Origin: Idiomarina aquatica
GTDB lineage: Bacteria > Pseudomonadota > Gammaproteobacteria > Enterobacterales > Alteromonadaceae
Length of the DNA: 64,000 nt
Assembly (NCBI RefSeq): GCF_003987185.1
Contig: NZ_PIPS01000004.1
Location: forward strand, 186,001 to 250,000
Direction of reading: 5' to 3'
The notes below the pieces were generated by a model. It did not search any database. It worked only from the letters and a program-made list of their open reading frames with translations, and had not been told where the DNA came from. The position numbers and the translations under genes are program-made. This document shows positions 55,229 through 63,424 of this stretch, one piece after another. The first letter of the stretch is position 1; each line of letters opens with the position of its first letter.

Positions 55229-55985
55229 TCACGTAGTCACCCTGCTTCCGGGAAGTCGCTTTGGTGAATCCACGCCGATCTAATATGGCCATGATATCTT
55301 CAAGCATAGCGTTGTTTCCGCAAAGCATAAAGCGATCAGACTCCGGGTTGATGGCTGGCAGACCGAGCTGTTGCGTCAGGGTATCGGTTTCCAGTAGTTG
55401 TGTAATACGTTGTTGATGCGCCTCATCGCGGAACGGCTCGCGTGTTACGGTAGGGTAGTAAAGCAGTTTCTCTTTAACCCAGTCACCAAAAAATTCGTTG
55501 TTCGGTAACTCCTCACATATTTCTTTTTGGTAGGCCAGTTCCGACACGTAACGGACACCATGAACCAGCACGATCTTATCAAATCGCTCATACATGTCCG
55601 GATCTTTTATCACGCTCATAAAAGGCGCCAGCCCCGTGCCGGTAGCCAGTAAATAGAGGTTTTTTCCAGGCAACAAATGACCGGGCACCAGCGTCCCTGT
55701 CGGCCGGGTCGACAGCACCACCTCATCACCCACCTGAATGTGTTGCAGGCGTGACGTTAACGCACCATCCGGCACTTTAATGCTAAAAAATTCCAGTTCA
55801 TCCTCGTAATTGGCGCTGGCAATACTATAGGCACGCAATAACGGTTTGTCCTCAAGTTGCAGCCCCATCATCACGAATTGCCCATTCTCGAAGGTAAACG
55901 TCGGTTTTCGGGTAGTTTTAAAACTGAACAAGGTGTCATTCCAGTGACGTACTTGAGTGACGGTTTCGGAAATAATACTTCTCAT
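55203..55985 (-). CDS. fpr: Ferredoxin-NADP reductase
   Basis: This 260-aa flavoprotein (E. coli 248) moves electrons between NADPH and ferredoxin or flavodoxin. FAD-binding RAYSIAS (about 52-58) and the GALTSRL stretch, NADP-binding LLATGTGLAPFMSVI (about 110-124) and MLCGNNAMLEDI (about 221-232) are all present, and it ends in a short tail. AGAAGG precedes the ATG. It is divergent from a PepSY gene; the 109-bp space between contains a good Fur box. Confidence 0.95.
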   Translation of the reverse strand: MRSIISETVTQVRHWNDTLFSFKTTRKPTFTFENGQFVMMGLQLEDKPLLRAYSIASANYEDELEFFSIKVPDGALTSRLQHIQVGDEVVLSTRPTGTLVPGHLLPGKNLYLLATGTGLAPFMSVIKDPDMYERFDKIVLVHGVRYVSELAYQKEICEELPNNEFFGDWVKEKLLYYPTVTREPFRDEAHQQRITQLLETDTLTQQLGLPAINPESDRFMLCGNNAMLEDIMAILDRRGFTKATSRKQGDYVIEQAFIEK

Positions 55986-56039
55986 AGCACCTTCTCTTAA
56001 CGGTTACTTAAAAATCCATCCACAAACTCTAAATTGTAA

Positions 56040-56056
56040 ATGCGAATTGTTTTCAT
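56040..56056. promoter_or_regulatory. Fur box between fpr and the PepSY gene
   Basis: ATGCGAATTGTTTTCAT matches the palindromic Fur core ATGATAATTATTATCAT at 13 of 17 positions. It ends 38 bp upstream of the PepSY start and lies 55 bp upstream of fpr, so it could repress either gene under iron sufficiency. Confidence 0.6.
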
Positions 56057-56094
56057 ATAGAGTAACACTAAGTTGTTTTGTTCCCAAATTAAAC

Positions 56095-57150
56095 ATGCGC
56101 GCGAAGACAATAAAAGACTGGCACTGGATAAGCTCGGCGGTCTGCCTCATCGGCATCCTGCTGTTTTCAATTACTGGTATTACGCTCAACCACGCGGGCT
56201 GGATCGAATCCAGCCCAACGGTGGAAAGCTTTGACAGCGTGCTGCCGCCGGCTGAGTTAGCACAGCTTTCCAACGCATCAGGCGATGATAACCTACCGCC
56301 GGCATTTCATCGTTGGTTTGAATCAATCACGGGCGCCGCCATCAGTAACAATGCACAAATCGAGTGGAACGATTACGAACTCTACGTTGGCATGCCGAAG
56401 CCAGGTGGTGATGCTTGGTTTAGCGTTGATCTCGACAACGGGGCTGTCTACGGCGAACGTACCGACCGCGGCTGGATTGCTTATTTTAATGATCTCCACA
56501 AAGCCCGTAACACCGGCGCTATCTGGAGCCTGTTTATCGATCTCTTTGCACTTGCGAGCATTATTTTTACGGTTACGGGGTTATTACTATTGAGTAAATA
56601 CAGCAAGGGCCGAAAATCCACCTGGCCACTGGTCCTGGCCGGCTTCTTGATTCCGTTATTTGCCATCATCGGTTCGGCTCACGCCAAAGCAGTTAAGCAA
56701 GCGGAGCTGACCGTTGAAATACCGCGACTAGAGGTTGCCGAATATCACCCTCCCTACCTCGCCGTTTGGCTGGCCGATAAGCGACACCAGCGGGTCGTTG
56801 ATGTTGCGGTTTGGTACGATCTCAAACTGGCTGACCAAGAAGGCGAGAAATGGCTGAAAGATTTGCGCCAATGGTGGCGCCGCAGTGGCCGTATGGCTGA
56901 TATGCCGATTGACGGTGTTTCCGGAGCTACTCGTCGCCCCGGCATCCAGCGCATTGATCTGTCAGCGCTTACACGCTCATTTAAACAACTCGGCGACGGT
57001 ACTTACTACCTCTACATCGAAGCCGCCAGGGAAGTTGGCGGGAGAGAACTGATTCGCATCCCGCTCCAGCTTCCGCTTACCGAACCCCTTAAGTTTTCTG
57101 ATTCCGGCGAGCATGAGCTTGGCCGTATTACCCTGACTTTGGAGCCTTGA
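56095..57150 (+). CDS. PepSY-associated membrane protein with DUF2271 domain
   Basis: This 351-aa protein starts with the PepSY-associated helix pattern DWHWISSAVCLIGILLF (about 7-30) and has further helices (about 140-165 and 177-198). A periplasmic DUF2271 domain forms the C-terminal half (about 205-350). The ATG at 56095 gives the usual N-terminus; an open extension of 46 codons upstream lies in the promoter region. Such proteins often sit beside TonB receptors for iron; no receptor is present here. A Fur box is upstream, and the next gene is coupled. Confidence 0.82.
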   Translation: MRAKTIKDWHWISSAVCLIGILLFSITGITLNHAGWIESSPTVESFDSVLPPAELAQLSNASGDDNLPPAFHRWFESITGAAISNNAQIEWNDYELYVGMPKPGGDAWFSVDLDNGAVYGERTDRGWIAYFNDLHKARNTGAIWSLFIDLFALASIIFTVTGLLLLSKYSKGRKSTWPLVLAGFLIPLFAIIGSAHAKAVKQAELTVEIPRLEVAEYHPPYLAVWLADKRHQRVVDVAVWYDLKLADQEGEKWLKDLRQWWRRSGRMADMPIDGVSGATRRPGIQRIDLSALTRSFKQLGDGTYYLYIEAAREVGGRELIRIPLQLPLTEPLKFSDSGEHELGRITLTLEP

Positions 57151-57152
57151 AC

Positions 57153-57983
57153 ATGAAACTATCATCTGTGCTAACCACCAGCCTGGCGGTATTGACTTTA
57201 TTCGCCAGCACCAGCAGCACGGCTCATCGTGTTTGGATTAAACCCAGCGCCACCGTGGTATCCGGTGACTCAGAATGGGTCACCTTTGATGCCGCCATTG
57301 CCAACGGCATTTTTTACCCAGATCATTACCCGCTTGGCCTCGACCGCGTAAACGCTATGGGTCCTGATGGTAATGAACTGAGTTTACAGAACGACCATAA
57401 AGGTAAGTACCGCTCGGTGTTCGATCTGGAACTCCAGCAGCAAGGCACCTACACCGTATACTCCGCCAGCTCGGGGCTGACCGCACGCTGGGTCGACGAG
57501 CAGGGTGAGAAAAAATTCTGGCCACCTCGTGGCGTGCAAAAAACCGACCAGGACTTCGATAAGGAAGTGCCAAAAAATGCCAGAGAGCTACAAGTCAGTG
57601 AACGCTCACGTCGTGTTGAGACTTTTGTGACGGTAGGGGCACCGACTTACGATACCCTGGGCGCGACCGGCAAAGGACTGGAGCTGGAACCGGTAACCCA
57701 CCCTAACGACTTATACACCGGCGAGAACATCACCTTTAGATTCACCATTGACGGTGAAGCGGCAGCAAACGCAACGCTGGTTTTGGTCAAAGACGGCGAA
57801 CGCTATCGTGACCAAACCAACGCGCTTCAACTGACCACCGATAAAAAAGGTGAAGTTAGCTTCAGTGTGAGCGAAGCCGGCATGTATTGGCTTGAAGCCG
57901 AGTACCAGGACAATAACGGCGAAGCACCGGCAACGCAGCGCCAGGGTTCTTACGTCGCCGTACTCGAAATTTTACCGTTGTAA
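57153..57983 (+). CDS. DUF4198 periplasmic protein
   Basis: This 276-aa exported protein has a signal peptide (about 1-24, cleaved near SSTA-HR) followed by HRVWIKPSATVVSGDSEW-type opening, which gives an N-terminal His after cleavage, as in metal-handling DUF4198/NikM-like proteins. It ends in a Greek-key domain with AGMYWLEAEY. It starts 2 bp past the PepSY stop with GGAG at 8 bp, so they form an operon. Metal (iron or nickel) transport support is inferred from family and context. Confidence 0.82.
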   Translation: MKLSSVLTTSLAVLTLFASTSSTAHRVWIKPSATVVSGDSEWVTFDAAIANGIFYPDHYPLGLDRVNAMGPDGNELSLQNDHKGKYRSVFDLELQQQGTYTVYSASSGLTARWVDEQGEKKFWPPRGVQKTDQDFDKEVPKNARELQVSERSRRVETFVTVGAPTYDTLGATGKGLELEPVTHPNDLYTGENITFRFTIDGEAAANATLVLVKDGERYRDQTNALQLTTDKKGEVSFSVSEAGMYWLEAEYQDNNGEAPATQRQGSYVAVLEILPL

Positions 57984-57995
57984 TCGGCGCCTGGT

Positions 57996-58994
57996 TTAAG
58001 GGGTTAACCTAACGACCCCTACCGTATCAACATCCGTGCCAAACCAGATGGCGTCGCTGGCTTCATCGTAATACATATGGCGAATGGTGCCACCGCCACT
58101 GGGGATAGGCATGGGCTCGGAGAACGTTTTGCTGTCGGTATCAAAACCCACCAACCGGTTTGGTTGCATACCCGTTTCCACAAACCACACGTCATCACGT
58201 TTGTCGATTGCCATCCCGTAAGGTCGTGAATTGATTTCTCCGGGCGCTCGCCAGTCGTTATTTTCGCCGGTTTGTGGATCGTACGACCCAACGTAGCCCT
58301 GATTATAATCAACGTACCAAATCACACCATCACTGCTCATACCCAGGCGACGAGGACGGTTGTCTTCACGATCAAGTTCGATTTCTTTAAGCTGACCTTT
58401 GTCGATGGTTGCCAACTTGTTGGTACCGAATAATGTTGCCCAGGGTTTGTCATTCTCGACAATGAGGCCATAGGGACGGGCACTGTCGGTGGGCACATCC
58501 CACAGCATAATTTGCTCACTTTCTGTGTCGAGAAAGCCGAGCTGATTACCGTTTTGTACCGTAAAATAAATATCACCATCGCTGGTGAAGTCCATGGTGT
58601 GACTGTCTTTGGTACCGGCTCCCGGCAACTCGAAACGTTTTACCTCACCGTTTTCCGGATTCACCAGGCCGATGTGCTCATCAAGGTTGCCGGCATACCA
58701 AGCTCCGCGATCGTCAACGATAACCGTATGTGGGTGTGCTCCCTCGGGGATTTCATAGCGTTTAAACTCACCGGACTCTGGATTCAATGTCGCTACATAA
58801 TTGCCTGACTGACCGACAAACCAGACCGTCCCCTCGTGCAGCCAAGGATCCCGCGGACGGGAATCCTCCCACGGCACTTTCCATTCTTGTATCTCGGCCG
58901 TTGCCAAACCACGGTGATCGTCCGCTAGCGCTGGCACACTCATTAACAGCGCCAGACTCGCCGTCGATAATGCAGAACAGGTAAGCTGTTTCAT
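57996..58994 (-). CDS. Vgb-like beta-propeller protein
   Basis: This 332-aa exported protein has a signal peptide (about 1-24, cleaved at ALA-DD) and repeated propeller blades each with a pattern like D-x-x-G-x-x-W-Y/F (for example DDRGAWYAGN, SDGDIYFTVQ, SDGVIWYVD, KRDDVWFVE, ASDAIWFGT). It resembles virginiamycin B lyase-type proteins, but it is periplasmic and is unlikely to be an antibiotic lyase. GGAG-containing ribosome site precedes the ATG. It converges on the DUF4198 gene with a 12-bp gap. Confidence 0.85.
   Translation of the reverse strand: MKQLTCSALSTASLALLMSVPALADDHRGLATAEIQEWKVPWEDSRPRDPWLHEGTVWFVGQSGNYVATLNPESGEFKRYEIPEGAHPHTVIVDDRGAWYAGNLDEHIGLVNPENGEVKRFELPGAGTKDSHTMDFTSDGDIYFTVQNGNQLGFLDTESEQIMLWDVPTDSARPYGLIVENDKPWATLFGTNKLATIDKGQLKEIELDREDNRPRRLGMSSDGVIWYVDYNQGYVGSYDPQTGENNDWRAPGEINSRPYGMAIDKRDDVWFVETGMQPNRLVGFDTDSKTFSEPMPIPSGGGTIRHMYYDEASDAIWFGTDVDTVGVVRLTP
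57999..58020. repeat. Inverted repeat at the DUF4198/Vgb junction
   Basis: AGGGGT (57999-58004) and ACCCCT (58015-58020) pair over 6 bp around a 10-nt loop, just inside the end of the Vgb-like gene and 16 bp past the DUF4198 stop. Confidence 0.4.
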
Positions 58995-59106
58995 TCGTTC
59001 GCTCCTCTTGTGAACGTTTCTATTAGGTATAGTTAAACTCTGGTGCTAGTACAACGTAAAACAACTGTGTAATCTGACGATTAAACATCATTAGGAACAA
59101 AACCAG

Positions 59107-60882
59107 ATGCTGGATCAGTGGCTCATCGGCGGTATTTTGATCGCTATGTTAATTTTATTGGTGCTGGATAAGTGGCGTTACGATCTGGTCGCTATGATGG
59201 CGCTATTAACGGCTGCTGTGCTCGGTCTGGTTCCCACCAGTGAGGTATTCAGTGGCTTTGGTAACGCGGCCGTTATTACCGTGGCCGCCGTCTTAATCAT
59301 CAGTCAGGCGTTGTGGCGCTCCGGCGTCGTCGACGCGCTTGCCGGCTGGATGAAAAACATCGGTTCAAATGGGTTTCTGCAACTGGTGGCATTAACCTCT
59401 GTCACAACGGTCTGCTCGGCCTTCATCAGCAACACCGGTACCATGGCCATCATGATCCCGGTTGCCCTGCAACTTGCCCAAAACAGTGGTAACAATCCGT
59501 CTAAATTGCTGATGCCGATGGCTTTTGGCTCGCTGCTCGGCGGTGCTATTACCATGGTTGGTACACCGCCCAACATTATTATTTCGGACATCCGCCGCGA
59601 CACCGTTGGTGATGCCTTCGGTATTTTTGATTTTACCCCGGTAGGGCTCGGCATTGCAGTAGCCGGCTTGCTGTTCATGTGGCTGCTCAGTCAATGGCTG
59701 GTGCCGGCGAAATCCGGACGCAGTAAGTCGCAATCCTTATACGATGTCAGTAGTTATTTGACCGAGCTTTACGTACCCGAAAAATCGAGTTTTATCGGCG
59801 AAACGTTATTCGAGCTGGAAAACCGCAGCGAAGACGATTTCGTGATTGTAGCACTGCAACGCGGCGAACAACGCTGGTCAGCCCCCGCCCGTTATTTACG
59901 GCTTAAAGCCGACGACGTACTGATTGTAGAAGCAAACGCTGAAACCATTCAGCAAGTCATTGATGGCACCGGCCTTGAGCTTAACGCCGACGAGGAAATC
60001 GATGACCGCTTTTTAAAATCCGATGACATCACGGTGCTCGAAGGGATTGTCGGCCACGATTCACGCCTTATTGGCCGCTCTGCCGGCGACATCCGCCTGC
60101 GGAGCCGGTACGGCATTAACGTACTGGGTGTCGCCCGGCAGGGACAAAAGCTCGGCACGGTATTAGCCAACATCCGCTTTAAACCCGGTGATGTCCTGTT
60201 GCTGCAGGGCGATGCAGAAACATTGAACGACGTATTCCAACGATTTGGCTGCTTTCCGCTGGCACAACGGAGCCTGCGTATCGGCTCTAGCAAAAAACTA
60301 CTGCTGCCGCTGGGTATTTTTGTCAGCACCATCGTAGCTGCAGCCCTGGGGTTATTATCCGTTCCGGTTGCCTTTTCGCTTGCCGCCGGGTTAATGGTAC
60401 TGACCAATATCCTGCCCTTGCGCGAGCTTTATGACAGCATCGATTGGCCCATCATCGTGTTGTTGGGCGCAACCATACCTCTGGGGAGCGCTTTAGAGCG
60501 CAGTGGTGCCGCGGACACCATCGCCAATGCGGTATTGGTTCTCAGTGATGGTTCGCCTGAATTTATTGCCGTCGGCTTACTGCTGTTAGTCACTCTGATC
60601 CTCTCAAATATCGTCAATAATGCCGCTGCCGCGGTGCTGATGGCACCGATTGGGATCAGTATGGCCAACAGCTTTGGTGCTAGCATCGACCCCTTCCTGA
60701 TGGCCGTTGCAATAGGCGCGGCAGTGCCGTTTTTAACACCGATAGGGCATCAGTCTAATATTCTCGTCATGGGGCCGGGCGGTTACAGTTTCAGCGACTA
60801 CTGGAAACTCGGTCTGCCGTTGTCACTGTTAGTGTGCGCGGTTGCACTGGTGTTAATCATGTGGGTATGGCCTCTTTACTGA
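59107..60882 (+). CDS. SLC13-family anion permease with two RCK-C domains
   Basis: This 591-aa transporter has two sets of membrane helices (about 1-185 and 395-590) separated by two TrkA-C (RCK-C) domains (about 205-290 and 300-380). Paired helix-tip motifs typical of the family are visible: SNTGTMAIMIPVA near residue 103 and SNIVNNAAAAVLMAP near residue 500, the sodium/substrate-binding loops. Members with inserted RCK-C domains are usually assigned sulfate or dicarboxylate uptake. The substrate cannot be told. The end overlaps the DUF482 gene by 7 bp. Confidence 0.9.
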   Translation: MLDQWLIGGILIAMLILLVLDKWRYDLVAMMALLTAAVLGLVPTSEVFSGFGNAAVITVAAVLIISQALWRSGVVDALAGWMKNIGSNGFLQLVALTSVTTVCSAFISNTGTMAIMIPVALQLAQNSGNNPSKLLMPMAFGSLLGGAITMVGTPPNIIISDIRRDTVGDAFGIFDFTPVGLGIAVAGLLFMWLLSQWLVPAKSGRSKSQSLYDVSSYLTELYVPEKSSFIGETLFELENRSEDDFVIVALQRGEQRWSAPARYLRLKADDVLIVEANAETIQQVIDGTGLELNADEEIDDRFLKSDDITVLEGIVGHDSRLIGRSAGDIRLRSRYGINVLGVARQGQKLGTVLANIRFKPGDVLLLQGDAETLNDVFQRFGCFPLAQRSLRIGSSKKLLLPLGIFVSTIVAAALGLLSVPVAFSLAAGLMVLTNILPLRELYDSIDWPIIVLLGATIPLGSALERSGAADTIANAVLVLSDGSPEFIAVGLLLLVTLILSNIVNNAAAAVLMAPIGISMANSFGASIDPFLMAVAIGAAVPFLTPIGHQSNILVMGPGGYSFSDYWKLGLPLSLLVCAVALVLIMWVWPLY

Positions 60883-62012
60883 TCCGGCTGTTTATAAGGC
60901 GTATAACCGTGTAATGTGTGTAAATGCTCACGCAAAGCACGGCGCTCTTGCAGACAGTAATCGGCAATCGCGTCGTTTAACGGCGATTCCGCGAAGCGAT
61001 AAAAGCCCTCACGCAGCACCGGTTCGAAGCCTCGATGCAATTTATGCTCCCCCTGTGCGCCGGCATCAAAGTAGCGCAGACCCTGTTTGATGCAATAATC
61101 GATGCCCTGATAATAACAGGCTTCAAAATGCAGAAACTCCAGTTCCTGTCGGCAGCCCCAGTAACGGCCGTAAAGGGTATCAGAACCTTTAAAACACAAT
61201 GACGCGGCGACCAGAATGCCATCTTGATACGCCGCAAACACAACGATGTATGGTGTCAATTGCTCGCCCCAAAGCCGCAATGTAGTGGGCGTCAGGTAAC
61301 CTCCGTGACCCGACCGTTTTAGGTAGGTGCGTTGGTAAAACACACTCAACTGTTGCCAAAATTCCGCATCCAGTTCCTCACCGTGCAATGTACGCAGTTC
61401 TATATTCTGCTCAGTGACCTGGCGGCGCTCTTTACGGATCGATTTCCGTTTGCGCGACACCAGCGTTGCCAGAAAGTCATCGAAACAGCGGTAACTTCGA
61501 TTCTGCCACAAAAACTGAATATCAAACCGTTGCCACCAGCCCTGTGCTTCCAGCACGGCACTGAAATCCGACTCAACGTATAAACATTGTATGTTGCTGA
61601 CATCGTGCGCTTTGGCTAACGCCGCTTCGATACGCATCAGCACCTCGCCAGTATTGATGCCCTTGGCAACTGCCAATCGCGGCCCCTGACACGGCGTAAA
61701 CGGAATCGCATTGATGAGCTTGGGATAGTAGCGTAAGCCGTAACGCTCAAACGCTTCAGCAAACGCCCAGTCAAACAGATACTCACCGTAAGAATGGGTC
61801 TTTTTAAACCAGGGCATTATTGCGATCAGCCGATTCGAGTCATCATAGACCACGGCGTATTGCGGCAACCAGCCTCGCTGTTGACCAATACTTCCGCCCT
61901 GTTCCAGCGCCAGAAAAAATCCATAGCGCATAAACGGATAACAACGACCGACCAAATTATCCCAGTCGCTCTGAGCAATTGCAGTAACACTGGATAGCAG
62001 AGTAACGCGCAT
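60876..62012 (-). CDS. GNAT/peptidogalycan-type protein (DUF482)
   Basis: This 378-aa soluble protein belongs to the FemAB-like GNAT group DUF482: PFMRYGFFLALEQGGSIGQQRGWLPQ in two parts at about 26-50, an RKRKSIRKERR basic stretch near residue 190, and GRYWGC-x-HFEACYYQGIDYCI (about 285-310) with DAGAQGEHKLHRGFEP. A role in cell-wall or lipid-linked aminoacyl transfer has been supposed for the group, without proof. It lies 12 bp downstream of rlmA, suggesting co-transcription. Confidence 0.88.
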   Translation of the reverse strand: MRVTLLSSVTAIAQSDWDNLVGRCYPFMRYGFFLALEQGGSIGQQRGWLPQYAVVYDDSNRLIAIMPWFKKTHSYGEYLFDWAFAEAFERYGLRYYPKLINAIPFTPCQGPRLAVAKGINTGEVLMRIEAALAKAHDVSNIQCLYVESDFSAVLEAQGWWQRFDIQFLWQNRSYRCFDDFLATLVSRKRKSIRKERRQVTEQNIELRTLHGEELDAEFWQQLSVFYQRTYLKRSGHGGYLTPTTLRLWGEQLTPYIVVFAAYQDGILVAASLCFKGSDTLYGRYWGCRQELEFLHFEACYYQGIDYCIKQGLRYFDAGAQGEHKLHRGFEPVLREGFYRFAESPLNDAIADYCLQERRALREHLHTLHGYTPYKQPDQ

Positions 62013-62024
62013 CGCAAGGCGGCC

Positions 62025-62855
62025 TCAGTTGGCGGTAAATATTCTGACCCAGATATCGGCCGTCAGCGACAACTTATCAAGTTGACCGGCGCGTTCACGA
62101 CCTTCTTTACTACTACGGTAGAGGTGCGGGGTCATGATCAACAAATCCTGGATACTGTCGTTATCCGTCAATTCTACGGTGAATGTCAGCCGTTGCTCCG
62201 AGCTAAGTGCCCACTCAGCAGAACTAACGGGCAAATCGTCTGCCTTAGTCTTAACTTCTGGATAAATGATCCGCTTTAACTCGATGAGATGGTGCGGTGC
62301 AGGATCCACCATCAATAGACGCCCCCCGGGCTTCAACACCCGCTTAAACTCCGCACTGACCGGAAACCCAAATACGCACAACAGGGTATCGACGCTATGA
62401 TCAGCCAATGGAATCGAATTATTTGACGCCACCAGCCAGCTAATACGCTTGTCCTGCTTTGCCGCTGCCTGCACGGCCCACTTGGAAATATCCAGTGCCG
62501 CAACCGTTACATCCGTCGACACCTGCTCAGCACCATCAATAATATGGCGTAAGTAATACCCTTCGCCACAGCCAGCATCCAGCAAGCTCTGCTCGCCAGT
62601 TTCTAGCACGGCATCTGCTATCACCTGCGCCAGCGGTTGATAAGTCCCCCGCGCCAGAAAACGCTGGCGCGCCTGCACCATCGCTTTGCTGTCTCCGGGG
62701 TCTTTCGACCGTTTGTTCTGTACCGGCAGTAAATTAACGTAGCCCTGCTTTGCCACATCGAAACTGTGACCGTCGGGACAGCGCCAACTGCGTTCATGTA
62801 AGCTCAGCGCGGTACCGTCGAGCGGACAGATAAGGGTTGTCAGAGCTTGCGTCAC
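62025..62855 (-). CDS. rlmA: 23S rRNA (guanine745-N1)-methyltransferase
   Basis: This 276-aa enzyme has an N-terminal zinc finger (Cys10 in ICPLDG, then CPDGHSFD with Cys and His), the KQGYVNLLPVQNK linker and a SAM-dependent methyltransferase domain (about 85-275) with LLDAGCGEGYY. E. coli RlmA is 269 aa. The start is GTG at 62855 with AGGAG 6 bp upstream. Confidence 0.95.
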   Translation of the reverse strand: MTQALTTLICPLDGTALSLHERSWRCPDGHSFDVAKQGYVNLLPVQNKRSKDPGDSKAMVQARQRFLARGTYQPLAQVIADAVLETGEQSLLDAGCGEGYYLRHIIDGAEQVSTDVTVAALDISKWAVQAAAKQDKRISWLVASNNSIPLADHSVDTLLCVFGFPVSAEFKRVLKPGGRLLMVDPAPHHLIELKRIIYPEVKTKADDLPVSSAEWALSSEQRLTFTVELTDNDSIQDLLIMTPHLYRSSKEGRERAGQLDKLSLTADIWVRIFTAN

Positions 62856-62917
62856 GTTGTGCTCCTGGTATCAATGTATCATACCATTCTAAAGAGTTTT
62901 ATGATGAATTTCAGACA

Positions 62918-62942
62918 CAAAAAAAGCAGCCCGTGGGCTGCT
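62918..62942 (-). terminator. Rho-independent terminator of the cold-shock gene
   Basis: On the minus strand AGCAGCCC and GGGCTGCT form an 8-bp stem with a 2-nt loop (AC), followed by seven T residues. Confidence 0.92.
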
Positions 62943-62982
62943 CTTCATAATTTTTGCTTACTTAAAAGCTAGTCCAGACGCA

Positions 62983-63192
62983 TTACAGCGCTTGGATGTT
63001 CTCAGCTTGAGGACCTTTAGGACCCTGGGTTACTGAGAAAGAAACGCGTTGGCCTTCGGTCAGCGTTTTAAAACCATCGCTAACGATAGCGCTAAAGTGA
63101 GCAAATACGTCTGCGCCACCTTGCTGCTCGATGAAACCAAAACCTTTTGCTTCGTTAAACCACTTAACAACACCGTTTACTGAATTAGACAT
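62983..63192 (-). CDS. Cold-shock domain protein (CspA family)
   Basis: This 69-aa OB-fold RNA-binding protein has RNP1 KGFGFIEQQ and RNP2 VFAHFSAI, with [14 protein letters not shown] typical of the family. It melts RNA secondary structure. Start 63192 is preferred over the Met two codons before because AGGA then has a 7-bp spacing. A predicted leader of about 165 nt is similar in length to that of E. coli cspA (about 160), so cold-regulated translation is plausible. Confidence 0.97.
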   Translation of the reverse strand: MSNSVNGVVKWFNEAKGFGFIEQQGGADVFAHFSAIVSDGFKTLTEGQRVSFSVTQGPKGPQAENIQAL

Positions 63193-63364
63193 AATCATAT
63201 CCTGAAAATTTTAAAATATATAAGTACCGGACCGAGACAATCTCGACGCCGATGATCGTGCGGGGTAAAAAATGTGAAACTTAAAACTACAGGACGAGAC
63301 GATTACTTCTAATAATGCAACGTAGAGGAGTGTTTAACTAACTGTTTCTTATCCAACGCCGCCC

Positions 63365-63392
63365 ACTTTACGCGCTTTAAATATAAAGTCAA
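63365..63392 (-). promoter_or_regulatory. Promoter of the cold-shock gene with long leader
   Basis: On the minus strand TTGACT (63387-63392) and TAAAGT (63365-63370) are 16 bp apart, with AT-rich DNA upstream. The start near 63358 gives a leader of about 165 nt. Confidence 0.6.
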
Positions 63393-63424
63393 ATAATATT
63401 ATCAATTAATTTTATAAAAGTGGT

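Noticed and set aside
57996-58994. Streptogramin (virginiamycin B) lyase resistance gene
   Set aside because: Only the propeller family is shared; the protein is exported, and no resistance context is present, so an antibiotic role is not supported.
60870-60910. Search for a junction hairpin between the SLC13 and DUF482 genes
   Set aside because: No convincing inverted repeat was found near the 7-bp overlap, so this junction was left out of the hairpin theme.
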